NCBI GenBank assembly: GCA_029259695.1 | Contig: JAJDEQ010000019.1 | Location: 1 to 32,974 of the forward strand | Source of the DNA: Planctomycetota bacterium | GTDB lineage: Bacteria > Planctomycetota > B15-G4 | Length of the DNA: 32,974 nucleotides | Direction of reading: 5' to 3' | Shown: in pieces, positions 7,831-18,518 of the stretch | How positions within the stretch are numbered: position 1 is the first letter of the stretch | Layout of the letters: every line of letters begins with the position of its first letter | The notes under the pieces: generated by a model | What the model was told of the DNA's origin: nothing | Databases searched by the model: none | The model's input: only the letters and a program-made list of their open reading frames with translations | Made by a program: the position numbers and the translations under genes

Positions 7831-7836
7831 TAGAGT
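7831..7836 (+). promoter_or_regulatory. Candidate -10 element of the beta-helix gene
   Basis: TAGAGT is preceded at 15 bases by TTGCCC (7810-7815), a weak -35. The element is only 25 bases from the start codon and lies between a terminator and a well-spaced Shine-Dalgarno (GGAGG at 7852-7856). It is assigned by eye and is tentative. Confidence 0.25.
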
Positions 7837-7861
7837 GGCGGCCTCTCCACCGGAGGCTGCC

Positions 7862-9079
7862 ATGCGCCGCGTTCGACACGCCGTCCCGCCGGTCCTGATC
7901 GCCGCGCTCGCATTCGTGGCTCTCGCCGCGCCCGCCCGCGCCGACGTGGTCAAGGTCCCCAAGGACTTCGACACGATCCAGGAGGCGATCGACAACGCCC
8001 CCGATGACAGCGAGATCCGCGTGTCGTCCGGCACCTACGCGCCCTTCGTGATCGACTCGCGCACCGACCTCACGGTGCGCGCCAAGGGCAAGGTCGTGAT
8101 CACCGCAGGGCCGGGGGACGGCGCGGGCGAAGCCATCCGCGTGCTGTCGTCGACCGGCATCACGCTGAGCAAGCTGCGCGTCGACAGCCCGCAGTCGGGC
8201 GGCGTGTTCGTGAGTGTCAGCCCGGGCACGGTCATCGAGAAGATGCGCATCTCCAACCTCCCCGGGTTCGGTGTGCGCATCGTGAGCAGCGCCAACGTGC
8301 GGGTCGAGAAGACGCGGATCGAGAATGCCATGGCCGGTGGCATCGACGTGGTGAGCTCCGCCAACGCGCAGATCCTCCGCAACCGCATCGCCGGTAGCGA
8401 GGGGGCGGGCATCGCCTTCTCGACCACGGGCGGGGCGATCGTGGAGAAGAACCGTGTCGAGGACGTCGAAGGAGACGGCATCACGCTCATGTCCGCCAAC
8501 GACTGCGCCATCTCCAAGAACAAGGTGCTCAGGGCCGACACGGCGTATCACGTCATGGGGGACGACAACGAGCTCGAGAAGAACCTGGCGCTCGACTCCG
8601 GCGACTCGGGCTTCTTCGTGCAGAGCGGGGACGCGAACACGCTCACCAAGAACAAGGTCGTGCGAGCGGGTCTGTTCGGCTTCCACTCGGTGGGTTCCAA
8701 CACCGACGTGATCCGCAACCTCGTCGTGAAGTCGGTCAACGACAGCTACCACCTCGAGGGACCGAACCACGTGGTGGACGACAACAAGGCGGTCCGGCCC
8801 GGGTCGGACGGTTACGTGGTGCTCGCCGAGGGCACCGGTAGCGTGCTTACCGGGAACACCGTCACGAAGGCCGGCTCCGCGGGCTTCTGGTTCCAGGCAT
8901 CGGGCGTCACGGTCACCGGCAACCGTTCCAAGAGCGCCGCCGAGAACGGCTTCGACGTGACCGGCGACAACAACACCTTCACCAACAACCGCGCCAAGGG
9001 CAGCGGCGGCCTCGACCTGTTCGACACGGGCGACGACAACACGTACAACGACAACGTGTTCAAGACGAGCAACCTGTAG
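7862..9079 (+). CDS. Secreted right-handed parallel beta-helix repeat protein (NosD-like)
   Basis: This 405-residue exported protein has a clear signal peptide (basic MRRVRH, hydrophobic core, cut near ALAAPARA-DVV). After VPKDFDTIQEAIDNAPDDSEIRV, the usual opening of pectate-lyase-like/NosD folds, come many rungs of about 23 residues with buried Ile/Val and Asn/Gly turns, such as AQILRNRIAGSEGAGIAF and GAIVEKNRVEDVEGDGITL. This is the PbH1/beta-helix pattern. There is no obvious catalytic signature, so a carbohydrate-binding, adhesion or copper-maturation role cannot be told apart. ATG 7862 is chosen because GGAGG at 7852-7856 precedes it and the signal peptide starts there; the open frame begins earlier at 7709. 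A small hairpin (GGCGC/GCGCC, 9079-9098) lies at its end. Confidence 0.85.
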   Translation: MRRVRHAVPPVLIAALAFVALAAPARADVVKVPKDFDTIQEAIDNAPDDSEIRVSSGTYAPFVIDSRTDLTVRAKGKVVITAGPGDGAGEAIRVLSSTGITLSKLRVDSPQSGGVFVSVSPGTVIEKMRISNLPGFGVRIVSSANVRVEKTRIENAMAGGIDVVSSANAQILRNRIAGSEGAGIAFSTTGGAIVEKNRVEDVEGDGITLMSANDCAISKNKVLRADTAYHVMGDDNELEKNLALDSGDSGFFVQSGDANTLTKNKVVRAGLFGFHSVGSNTDVIRNLVVKSVNDSYHLEGPNHVVDDNKAVRPGSDGYVVLAEGTGSVLTGNTVTKAGSAGFWFQASGVTVTGNRSKSAAENGFDVTGDNNTFTNNRAKGSGGLDLFDTGDDNTYNDNVFKTSNL

Positions 9080-9122
9080 GCGCCGTTCGACGAGCGCCGG
9101 CAAGTCCACGATCGGAGCGACC

Positions 9123-9749
9123 ATGCGCGCACGCAACTCGACCCTCGGCCCCGGCGGGGCAGCCCCGACCATGGCAGCCCCGGCCATGGCGGTCTCCGTC
9201 CTGGCGATCCCTGTCCTGGCCATCGCCCTGATCGGTGCGGTGACGCTCCAGCAGGCCGAGCCCGAAGCGATCCGGAGCCGGCTGATCACGACCGCCGCCG
9301 ACGAGCTCGTGCTCGTGCAGGAGGTCGTGGTCGAAGCCGCCGTCGGCGAGGTGTGGAAGGCCTACGCCACGGCCGAGGGCTGGATGGCCTGGTCGGCCCC
9401 CGTCGCGCAGGTCGACCTGCGAGCGGGCGGCACGATCCGGACCCACTACGTCGCCGGCGCGGCCATCGGTGACCCCGGCACCAACGTGCTGAACATCGTC
9501 AACTACGTCCCCGAACGGGTGCTGACCCTGCGCGCCGAACTCAATGACCGCTGGCCCGAGGTCATGCGGCAGGACGAGGGCCGGCTGATGAACGTGATCG
9601 TGTTCGAATCGCTCGGAGACGAACGCACGCGCATCCTGTCCTACGGCGTCGGCTACCGCGACCTGCCCGCGTACCAGGACCTGATGGAGTTCTTCATCCC
9701 GGCCAACGAGGGGCTGTTCCGGAAGCTGAAGGCGTACCTCGAGGACTAG
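9123..9749 (+). CDS. Membrane-anchored SRPBCC (AHSA1/START-like) domain protein
   Basis: This 208-residue protein has one hydrophobic segment (about residues 22-44, signal peptide or anchor) followed by an SRPBCC hydrophobic-ligand-binding domain. The family phrases are VVEAAVGEVWKAYATAEGWMAW, which corresponds to the typical 'v.VW.a.t..eg...W' opening, and AGGTIRTHYV. A C-terminal helix FFIPANEGLFRKLKAYLED would close the cavity. The ligand is unknown. The ATG at 9123 has GGAG at 9114-9117; a second ATG at 9171 would still keep the hydrophobic segment. The anchor is encoded by short DNA duplications (15-base units at 9159-9188). It lies 43 bases after the beta-helix gene and may share its transcript. 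Confidence 0.78.
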   Translation: MRARNSTLGPGGAAPTMAAPAMAVSVLAIPVLAIALIGAVTLQQAEPEAIRSRLITTAADELVLVQEVVVEAAVGEVWKAYATAEGWMAWSAPVAQVDLRAGGTIRTHYVAGAAIGDPGTNVLNIVNYVPERVLTLRAELNDRWPEVMRQDEGRLMNVIVFESLGDERTRILSYGVGYRDLPAYQDLMEFFIPANEGLFRKLKAYLED

Positions 9750-9761
9750 GCCTCCGTGGAC

Positions 9762-9786
9762 GCGCCGCGGCGAGCCCGTGCGGCGC
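9762..9786 (+). terminator. GC-rich hairpin after the SRPBCC gene
   Basis: Seven-base arms GCGCCGC (9762-9768) and GCGGCGC (9780-9786) enclose an 11-base loop, 12 bases after the stop codon. No T-run follows. It may be a terminator or a transcript-stabilising stem. Confidence 0.35.
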
Positions 9787-9829
9787 TCGAGCTCGAGCAA
9801 CGGATCCCCCGTTCTGGAGCGATCCGGGC

Positions 9830-9835
9830 TAGAAT
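9830..9835 (+). promoter_or_regulatory. Candidate -10 element of the FG-GAP/VCBS gene
   Basis: TAGAAT is a near-consensus -10 hexamer lying after the preceding hairpin and 79 bases before the GTG start. No convincing -35 was seen at 16-18 bases. Tentative. Confidence 0.3.
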
Positions 9836-9914
9836 CCGCGCCTGACCGCCCGGGCGTTCGAGTTCCCTGAAGATGGGGAAGCCGTGGAGCGGTAGATAAA
9901 CGGAGTCCCCCCCC

Positions 9915-12900
9915 GTGCACACCCGGTCCGTAGACACCCTGTTTTGTCGTGCAATCCGCTTCGCCGTCGCCGGCTTGCTCACCCTGCTCCCCCTCGGCGA
10001 GACGCACGCCCAGCAGTTCCCGGGCGAAGTGCTGCAGTCGTCGAAGATCAACGCGATCTCCGGCGGGTTCACCGGGCCGCTGGTCGATGGCGACGGCCTC
10101 GGCTCCGCCTGCACGGGCCTGGGCGACGTCGACGGCGACGGCGTGACCGACATCGCCGTGGGCGCGTCCCAGGAAGGTTTTTCGATCGGCGCCGTCTACG
10201 TGCTGCTCATGAACGCGAACGGCACCGTGAAGGCCGAGCAGAAGATCACCGAGGGCGTGGGCGGGTTCACCGGCGACCTGGACGACTTCGACGCCTTCGG
10301 CGGGTCCGTGGCCGGGCTGCCGGACATGGACGGCGACGGCGTGCCCGAGCTCGCGGTCGGCGCGGACAGCGACGACGACAGCAGCGGCGGCCCGGCGTTC
10401 CCCTCCAAGGGCGCCGTCTGGATCCTGTTCCTCAACAGCAACGGCACGGTCAAGTCGCACCAGAAGATCAGCGACACGCAAGGCGGGCTGCCGTTCACGC
10501 TCGACTTCGGCCCGAGGTTCGGCCATGCGCTGGCGCACGCCGGTGACGTCGACGACGACGGGGTCCCCGATCTCTGGGTGGGCGCCGTCAACTGGGGTCC
10601 GATGGGCGCAGGGGCCGTGTTCCTGCTCCGCCTGAACGCCAACGGCACGGTGAAGTCCCACGTCGAGATCAGCGAGGACACGACGTTCGGGGGGACGATC
10701 GATACCACTGACAGCTTCGGCTCGGCGGTGGCCGGCATCCCGGACCTCGACGGCGACGGGGTCGACGAACTCGCCGTCGGAGCGGCGGGCGACGCCTTCC
10801 TGTTCCTCAACACCGGCGCCGTCTGGATCGTGTTCCTGAACGCCGACGGCACCGTGAAGTCGGAGCAGAAGGTCAACGCCGAACAGGGCGGCTTCCAGGG
10901 TCCGATCGAGGAGGAGTGGAGGTTCGGGACGAGCGTGGCGTCCATCGGCGACCTCGACGGCGACGGTCTCGGCGAGATCGTGGTGGGTTCGCCCACTGAG
11001 GGCGAGGGCGCCCCGACGTTCTTCCAGCCCGGCGCGGTGTGGGTCCTGTTCCTGAACGCCAACGGCACCGTGAAGGCCCAGCAGAAGATCAGCCACAACA
11101 CCGGGGGGTTCGGAGCCCTCGCGGATTCCTGGGGATTCGGCCAGTCCGTGGGGCCGGTCGGCGACTTCAACGGCGATGGCGTGCCCGATGTCCTCGTCGG
11201 CCAGCCGTACAACGAGGAGACCCTCGGTGACGGGACCGGCAGCTACGGAGCGTTCTACATCCTCTCGCTCGTGGGCCCCTCGATCACCAACCCCTACGAG
11301 CTGCCCACCGGCGTGTTCCGGGGACGCGGCGGACGCACCACGGTCGTGCTCCCGGGGCCCGGACCCAAGGACGACGCCATCGACGACCCGATCGTCGTGG
11401 TGCCGAAGTTCGAGGGCAGCGAGATCGGCGTGCTGCAGGTGACCGGCGCCCTGGACGGCGCGATGGAGGTCTCCTTCGTCGACGAGTTCCCCACGGGTGA
11501 AGCGCCCGTGCACGCGGCGTCGGCCGACTTCGACGGCGACGGCAACAACGACCTCGTCGTGGCCAACTCCCAGGGCGGCGTCGGCGGCACGGGCAGCTTC
11601 AGCTACCTGGCGGCCGATCCCACGCCGGGCCAGCCGATCTTCTCCGCCCAGGTGGAGTTCGACCTGCCCATGGGCGGCACTCCGGTGGCCATCGCCACGG
11701 GCGACTTCGACGGCGACACGAATCCCGACGTGGCCGTCGCCGGCGACGGCGGTGTGTCGATCTTCCTCGGTGACGGCTTCGGCGGCTTCTCCTTCGAGAG
11801 CTTCACGGCCGTGGCGGACGTGAACGACCTCGCGGTGGGACTGGTGGACGGCGACGGGGATCTCGACGTGATCACGGCCAGCGGGGCCGTGGCCGCGGGC
11901 CCGGGGTTCGAGTCGGGCACGGCCAGCGTGCTGATCGGCGACGGCACCGGCAGCCTGTCCGTCATGGGCACGTTCGCCTCGGGCCAGGCCCTGGCCTCGG
12001 TGCTGCTGCTCGACGTGGACGGCGGCGGCACCCTCGACGCGCTGCTCGCGCAGCACGAGTTCGACGGCGGGCGCTCGGGCGAGCCCCAGGGCACGCTGCT
12101 GCTCTACAACGGCGACGGCCTGGGCGGCTTCACGGCGTCCGGCAGCTTCACCGGCTTCTCCACGCCCAGCGAACTGGGCAGCCATCCCACCTGGGGCGCC
12201 GTGGGCGACCTGGACGGCGACACGTTCCCCGACGCCGTGTACACCAACAACGAGAACATCTCCCACCCGGCCGGGACGTTCGCCGACGTCGAGCCGGACC
12301 TGGTGCTGACCGTGCTCGACAACGACCAGGCCGGCGGCTTCGCCGTGACCGAGATCGGTACGGCCTACTCGGGCGAAGGCGTGGCCCCGGTGCTCGTGGA
12401 CGTGACCGGCGGTGCCGGCCCCGCGCCCGACTTCACCGACGGCGCGCTCGATGCGGTCGTCGTGTGGTCGAGCGATGCGTTCGCCGGACAAGGCGGCTTG
12501 CAGGGTTCAGGTGAGGCCACGTTCGCGGCGGGCTTCGCCAACGACGGCAGCGGCAACCTGGAGGACGCGACCATCGGCTACTACGCGGTCGGCGCCTCCC
12601 CCGGTGACGGCGACGTGGGTGACATCGACGGCGACGCGGGCGACGGCTCACCCGGCGGGCTCGACCTCGTCATCCCGAACATGGCCGACAACAGCGTGTC
12701 GGTGCTGCTCGGTGACGGCAGCGGTGCCTTCCCCGATCCGCCCATCGTGGTCTCCAACGTGGACGACACCGTGGGCGGCTCGCTGCCCACCGGCGCGGGT
12801 CAGATCTGGGTCGGCGGGCCGCGCTCGGCGCAGCTCGGTGACCTGAACGGCGACGGCGACCCCGACCTGGTCGTGGCCAACGCGTGGTTCGACACCCAGG

Positions 12901-14153
12901 CCGTGCCCGTGGCGGACGTCTTCGCCAGCGTCTCCCTGTTCACCGGTGACGGCACGGGCAACTTCACCAAGACGCAGTTCACGTCCCTGCCTCGCTCCGG
13001 CGACCTCGCGCTCGCCGAGGTGACCGGCGACGCCAACCTGGACGTGATCGTGACCTTCGTGCGCGGCACCTCCGGTGGTTCTCGGGCCGTGGTGCTCATC
13101 GGGCAGGGCGACGGGACCACGTCCGGTTCGCTCATCCCCGCGGCGCCGGGCGGCACCTCCGTGTCGGGCGGGCTGGCCATCGCCGACGTGGCCGGGAGTT
13201 CGGACCTCGACCTGATCACGACCAGCCGCAACAACGGCTCGGGCGCCGGCTCGCTGCTCGTGTTCGTCAACACGGGCGGCGGCTTCACCACCTCGACCAC
13301 GCCCATGGGCACGACCTGGGACGCGATCCGCAGCGTGGACGTGGGCGACGTCGACGGCGACAGCGAGCTCGACGTGGTCATCGGCGCCCCGGACGGCCGC
13401 TTGTTCCTGGCCAACGGCACGGGCGGCGGTTCGTTCACCGCCGGCGCGGTCGCCTCGGTGCCGGGCGCGCTCGGCGGCGGCGCGTTGCGCCTGGGCGAGA
13501 CGAACGGGGACGGCGTGCTCGACGTGGTGTCGTCCAACGCGGCGTCGCCGACGTTGTCGGACCAGTCGATGGTGCGCACGATCCTCGGTCTGCCCACCGG
13601 CGGCTTCGCCCTGGGTGCGGTCGAGGGTCTGGGCGCCACCGGGTCCGAGGGTGCGTTGCGCCCGATCCTGACGGACATCAACGACGACGGCGCCAACGAC
13701 CTGGTGGCGATCCACGGCGACGCCGGCGCGATCACGGTCGTGCTCAACCGCTTCTCGCGCTGGGTTCCCTTCGGCGCCGGCAAGCTCGGCACGGGCGCGA
13801 TCACACCGCGCCTGCGCGGCCGCGGCTACACCACGCCGGGCGGTCAGATCGACATCGTGATCGACAACGCGGTGGGCGGCGCCCTGGGTCTGTTCCAGGT
13901 GGGCGTGGGCCAGGTCCCGACCGGTTTCCTGCACGTGGGCACGGTGATCTTCGAGTTCATCATCCCGCTTGCGGGCACGCCGGGCGCGCCCGGCGCCGGG
14001 AACCTGACCCTGTCCACGGCGCTGCCGCCGGACGGCTCCTTCACCGGCCTGCCGCTCACGATGCAGGTCCTGATCCAGGACCTCGGCGCGGGCGCACCGC
14101 CGCCGTTCACGATCTCGGCGACCAACGGACTGGAACTGACGATCATCCAGTAG
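9915..14153 (+). CDS. Secreted FG-GAP/VCBS repeat protein with lineage C-terminal domain
   Basis: This is a 1412-residue exported protein. A signal peptide (about residues 1-33, ending THAQ) is followed by six integrin-alpha-like FG-GAP repeats (about 40-455). Each has a calcium-binding loop such as GDVDGDGVTDIAVG or PDLDGDGVDELAVG and a recurring phrase VLFLNANGTVKSHQKIS. A second array of about a dozen VCBS-type repeats follows (about 535-1277), with loops such as ADFDGDGNNDLVVA and GDLNGDGDPDLVVA. Some of these loops are eroded, such as EVTGDANLDVIVT. The last 135 residues form a separate Gly/Pro-rich beta domain also found at the end of the propeller protein at 16878-18518. The start is GTG 9915 with a CGGAG sequence about 10 bases upstream; no in-frame ATG precedes the signal peptide. 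A cell-surface or extracellular, calcium-dependent binding role is inferred; no enzymatic domain was seen. Confidence 0.88.
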   Translation: MHTRSVDTLFCRAIRFAVAGLLTLLPLGETHAQQFPGEVLQSSKINAISGGFTGPLVDGDGLGSACTGLGDVDGDGVTDIAVGASQEGFSIGAVYVLLMNANGTVKAEQKITEGVGGFTGDLDDFDAFGGSVAGLPDMDGDGVPELAVGADSDDDSSGGPAFPSKGAVWILFLNSNGTVKSHQKISDTQGGLPFTLDFGPRFGHALAHAGDVDDDGVPDLWVGAVNWGPMGAGAVFLLRLNANGTVKSHVEISEDTTFGGTIDTTDSFGSAVAGIPDLDGDGVDELAVGAAGDAFLFLNTGAVWIVFLNADGTVKSEQKVNAEQGGFQGPIEEEWRFGTSVASIGDLDGDGLGEIVVGSPTEGEGAPTFFQPGAVWVLFLNANGTVKAQQKISHNTGGFGALADSWGFGQSVGPVGDFNGDGVPDVLVGQPYNEETLGDGTGSYGAFYILSLVGPSITNPYELPTGVFRGRGGRTTVVLPGPGPKDDAIDDPIVVVPKFEGSEIGVLQVTGALDGAMEVSFVDEFPTGEAPVHAASADFDGDGNNDLVVANSQGGVGGTGSFSYLAADPTPGQPIFSAQVEFDLPMGGTPVAIATGDFDGDTNPDVAVAGDGGVSIFLGDGFGGFSFESFTAVADVNDLAVGLVDGDGDLDVITASGAVAAGPGFESGTASVLIGDGTGSLSVMGTFASGQALASVLLLDVDGGGTLDALLAQHEFDGGRSGEPQGTLLLYNGDGLGGFTASGSFTGFSTPSELGSHPTWGAVGDLDGDTFPDAVYTNNENISHPAGTFADVEPDLVLTVLDNDQAGGFAVTEIGTAYSGEGVAPVLVDVTGGAGPAPDFTDGALDAVVVWSSDAFAGQGGLQGSGEATFAAGFANDGSGNLEDATIGYYAVGASPGDGDVGDIDGDAGDGSPGGLDLVIPNMADNSVSVLLGDGSGAFPDPPIVVSNVDDTVGGSLPTGAGQIWVGGPRSAQLGDLNGDGDPDLVVANAWFDTQAVPVADVFASVSLFTGDGTGNFTKTQFTSLPRSGDLALAEVTGDANLDVIVTFVRGTSGGSRAVVLIGQGDGTTSGSLIPAAPGGTSVSGGLAIADVAGSSDLDLITTSRNNGSGAGSLLVFVNTGGGFTTSTTPMGTTWDAIRSVDVGDVDGDSELDVVIGAPDGRLFLANGTGGGSFTAGAVASVPGALGGGALRLGETNGDGVLDVVSSNAASPTLSDQSMVRTILGLPTGGFALGAVEGLGATGSEGALRPILTDINDDGANDLVAIHGDAGAITVVLNRFSRWVPFGAGKLGTGAITPRLRGRGYTTPGGQIDIVIDNAVGGALGLFQVGVGQVPTGFLHVGTVIFEFIIPLAGTPGAPGAGNLTLSTALPPDGSFTGLPLTMQVLIQDLGAGAPPPFTISATNGLELTIIQ

Positions 14154-14162
14154 GGCCTGCTC

Positions 14163-14191
14163 CCCGAGAGTCGCGGCTCGACAGCCTCGGG
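14163..14191 (+). terminator. Hairpin after the FG-GAP/VCBS gene
   Basis: The outer arms CCCGAG (14163-14168) and CTCGGG (14186-14191) and the inner arms GTCG (14170-14173) and CGAC (14179-14182) stack into a stem starting 10 bases past the stop codon. There is no T-run. It is a candidate terminator of the kind common in GC-rich genomes. Confidence 0.4.
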
Positions 14192-14387
14192 TTGCGAGCT
14201 GGGCGCTCGAGAGCGACGAGTCCCGTCCCGTTCGACACCACCGGTGCACCGGCATGGCCGGGCCCGTCCACCCGTTTGTGGGAGGCCGGGCTCGGGGGTA
14301 CCGTGGCGCCCGAGCGCTCGCGGCGCGGCAACCCCGTGACGGGCGGAGCCTTTCGCGGACTCGGAGAGGGCAACGACTTCTTTGGCC

Positions 14388-16640
<2,253 letters not shown>

Positions 16641-16647
16641 AGCACGA

Positions 16648-16671
16648 GGGGCGAGTGACGACTCGTTCCCC
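16648..16671 (+). terminator. Hairpin after the first kinase gene
   Basis: GGGG-CGAGT (16648-16656), a GACG loop, then ACTCG-TT-CCCC (16661-16671) make a nine-pair stem with a two-base bulge, 7 bases past the stop codon. No T-run follows. The rest of the 16672-16877 gap holds a tandem GCGGGCAT pair near 16750 and nothing else recognisable. Confidence 0.4.
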
Positions 16672-16877
16672 GCGAGGTACGCAGGAGTACGACTGCCCCG
16701 GCGCGGCGCCAGGCCTAGCCTGAGGGTGACCGCCGCGGGCGCGCGGGCATGCGGGCATGACCGCCTCGCGCGCTCGTCGAGCGGGGGAGCCGGAGGCCGG
16801 GCAACGGGAAGACGTGCGGTCTCGGGCTCGCAACGAGTTGCCGTTCGCGTCCACCCTGCCACTGCACGAGAAACTCC

Positions 16878-18518
16878 ATGCGTCATCGCTCCTGGTCGTC
16901 CTCCGTCCTCGCCGTCGCCCTCCTGCTCGCGCTCTCCTCGGCTGCCGGAGCCCAGGGCGAGATCTGGGAGGCCGCAGGCGACACGTCCGACCGCTTCGCC
17001 GGCGGCAACTGGTGGATCAACGGCATGGGCGGCCCCTGCGTCGCCATGACCGACGAGCTCATCGTCGTCGGTACGGTCGGCGACGACCTCCCCGGCGAAG
17101 CGAATCACGGTTCGGCCACCGTCTTCCGCCGCAACGGTGCGAGCTGGACCGAGGAGCAGCGCCTGGTGCCGGTCGCGACGGGCTCGTTCGGCGGCTTGGC
17201 GGGATTCTCGGTCGACGTGTCGGCGGATGTCGTCGTCGTCGGGGTGCCGTTCGCGAACGGTGGAGGCTCCGAGCAAGGCATCGCCGCGACCTTCCGCTGG
17301 AACGGCTCGAGCTGGATCGAGGGGCCGCACCTCGCGGACCCCGCCGGCCAGGATTCGGATCAGTTCGGCACGGCCGTCGCTGTCTGTGGTGACGTCGCCG
17401 TGGTCGGCGCACCGCAGGCCGACCTGGGTGCCGACTTCAACGCGGGCACCGCGTCCGTGTTCCGTTGGAACGGGACCACCTGGGTGTTCGAGCAGCAGCT
17501 CACGGCGAGCGGGGGCGCGGCCTTCGACCACTTCGGCGCGTCCGTCGCGATCCACGGCACGGCCATCGTCGTCGGGGCCGTGGCCGGCGACGCGGGTGCG
17601 ACCGCCGACGCAGGCACGGCCACCGTGTTCCGCTGGAACGGCGCGAACTGGGTCGAGGAAGACGTGCTCAGCTCGCCGACGCCCGGATCCGGAGCGTGGT
17701 TCGGGAACTCGACGTCCATCGACGGTGACGTGATCGTCGTCGGCTCGGTCTACGCAACGGTCGGGGGCAACCCGGCCCAGGGTTCGGCGAGCGTCTTCCG
17801 TTGGAACGGCGCGAGCTGGGGCCACGAGCAGGAACTCACGGCGACCGGAGGTGACGTCGCTGACACCTTCGGATGCTCGGTGGCCGTGAGCGGTGCCGTG
17901 ATCGTCGTGGGCGCCCATTCCGACGACATCGGCGCCACCCTCAACCAGGGTTCGGCCACCCTCTTCCGCTGGGATGCCACGAGCTGGATCGAGCAGCCGC
18001 TGCTCACCGCGGCGAACGGTGTGTCCCAGGACCTCTTCGGTGCCGCCGTGTCCGCGCACCTCGACGAGATCGTCGTGGGCGCGCCGCAGCACGACGTGCT
18101 CGGCAAGGGCAACCAGGGCGTCGCCTACGTGATCGACGTCGCGGCGCCCCCATGGAGCGACGCGGGCAACGCCCTGGTCGGCATCTTCGGCGACCCCCTG
18201 CTCTCGGGTGCCGGCGATCTCTCGGCCGGGGGCCTCGACGCCCTGACCCTCACCGGCGCGGCCCCCTCGGCAAACTGCGCGTTGTTCATCGCAGGGGCCA
18301 GCACGCCGGTCCCGTTCAAGGGCGGCACGCTGCTGCCCTTCCCCTTCCTGCCACCGGTGTTCCTGACCACGACGGCCACGGGCACGCTGCCGATCCCGTT
18401 CGTGATGCCCGCCGGCATCCCGCCGGGGACGCAACTCTGGCTGCAGTGGGCGATCCAGGACGCGGCGGCACCGAATGGCGTGTCGCTGTCGAATGCTCTG
18501 CGGGGAGTCACCGCCTAG
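16878..18518 (+). CDS. Secreted FG-GAP_2 seven-repeat propeller protein
   Basis: This 546-residue exported protein has a signal peptide (MRHRSWSSSVLAVALLLAL, cut near GAQG). Seven repeats of about 55 residues follow (about 30-420), matching the FG-GAP_2 pattern. Each has a hydrophobic strand VVVGAP-like core, a small acidic loop, then a variant of GSATVFRWNGASWIEEQ-L. Seven repeats predict one closed seven-bladed beta propeller. Residues about 422-546 form the same type of C-terminal domain as in the 1412-residue protein, ending GVSLSNALRGVTA. A surface or extracellular binding role is inferred; no catalytic residues are visible. Its stop codon overlaps the end of the convergent metallopeptidase gene by 11 bases. 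Confidence 0.86.
   Translation: MRHRSWSSSVLAVALLLALSSAAGAQGEIWEAAGDTSDRFAGGNWWINGMGGPCVAMTDELIVVGTVGDDLPGEANHGSATVFRRNGASWTEEQRLVPVATGSFGGLAGFSVDVSADVVVVGVPFANGGGSEQGIAATFRWNGSSWIEGPHLADPAGQDSDQFGTAVAVCGDVAVVGAPQADLGADFNAGTASVFRWNGTTWVFEQQLTASGGAAFDHFGASVAIHGTAIVVGAVAGDAGATADAGTATVFRWNGANWVEEDVLSSPTPGSGAWFGNSTSIDGDVIVVGSVYATVGGNPAQGSASVFRWNGASWGHEQELTATGGDVADTFGCSVAVSGAVIVVGAHSDDIGATLNQGSATLFRWDATSWIEQPLLTAANGVSQDLFGAAVSAHLDEIVVGAPQHDVLGKGNQGVAYVIDVAAPPWSDAGNALVGIFGDPLLSGAGDLSAGGLDALTLTGAAPSANCALFIAGASTPVPFKGGTLLPFPFLPPVFLTTTATGTLPIPFVMPAGIPPGTQLWLQWAIQDAAAPNGVSLSNALRGVTA

Noticed and set aside
9060..12491. An 1143-codon minus-strand frame opposite the beta-helix, SRPBCC and FG-GAP genes
   Set aside because: It crosses several unrelated genes, and its His/Val/Gly-rich repetitive sequence mirrors the codon repeats of the opposite strand.
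10060..13750. Direct DNA repeats that resemble a repeat array
   Set aside because: The recurring GACGGCGAC-type units encode the DxDGDG calcium loops of the FG-GAP/VCBS protein and have no regular spacer structure, so this is not a CRISPR array.
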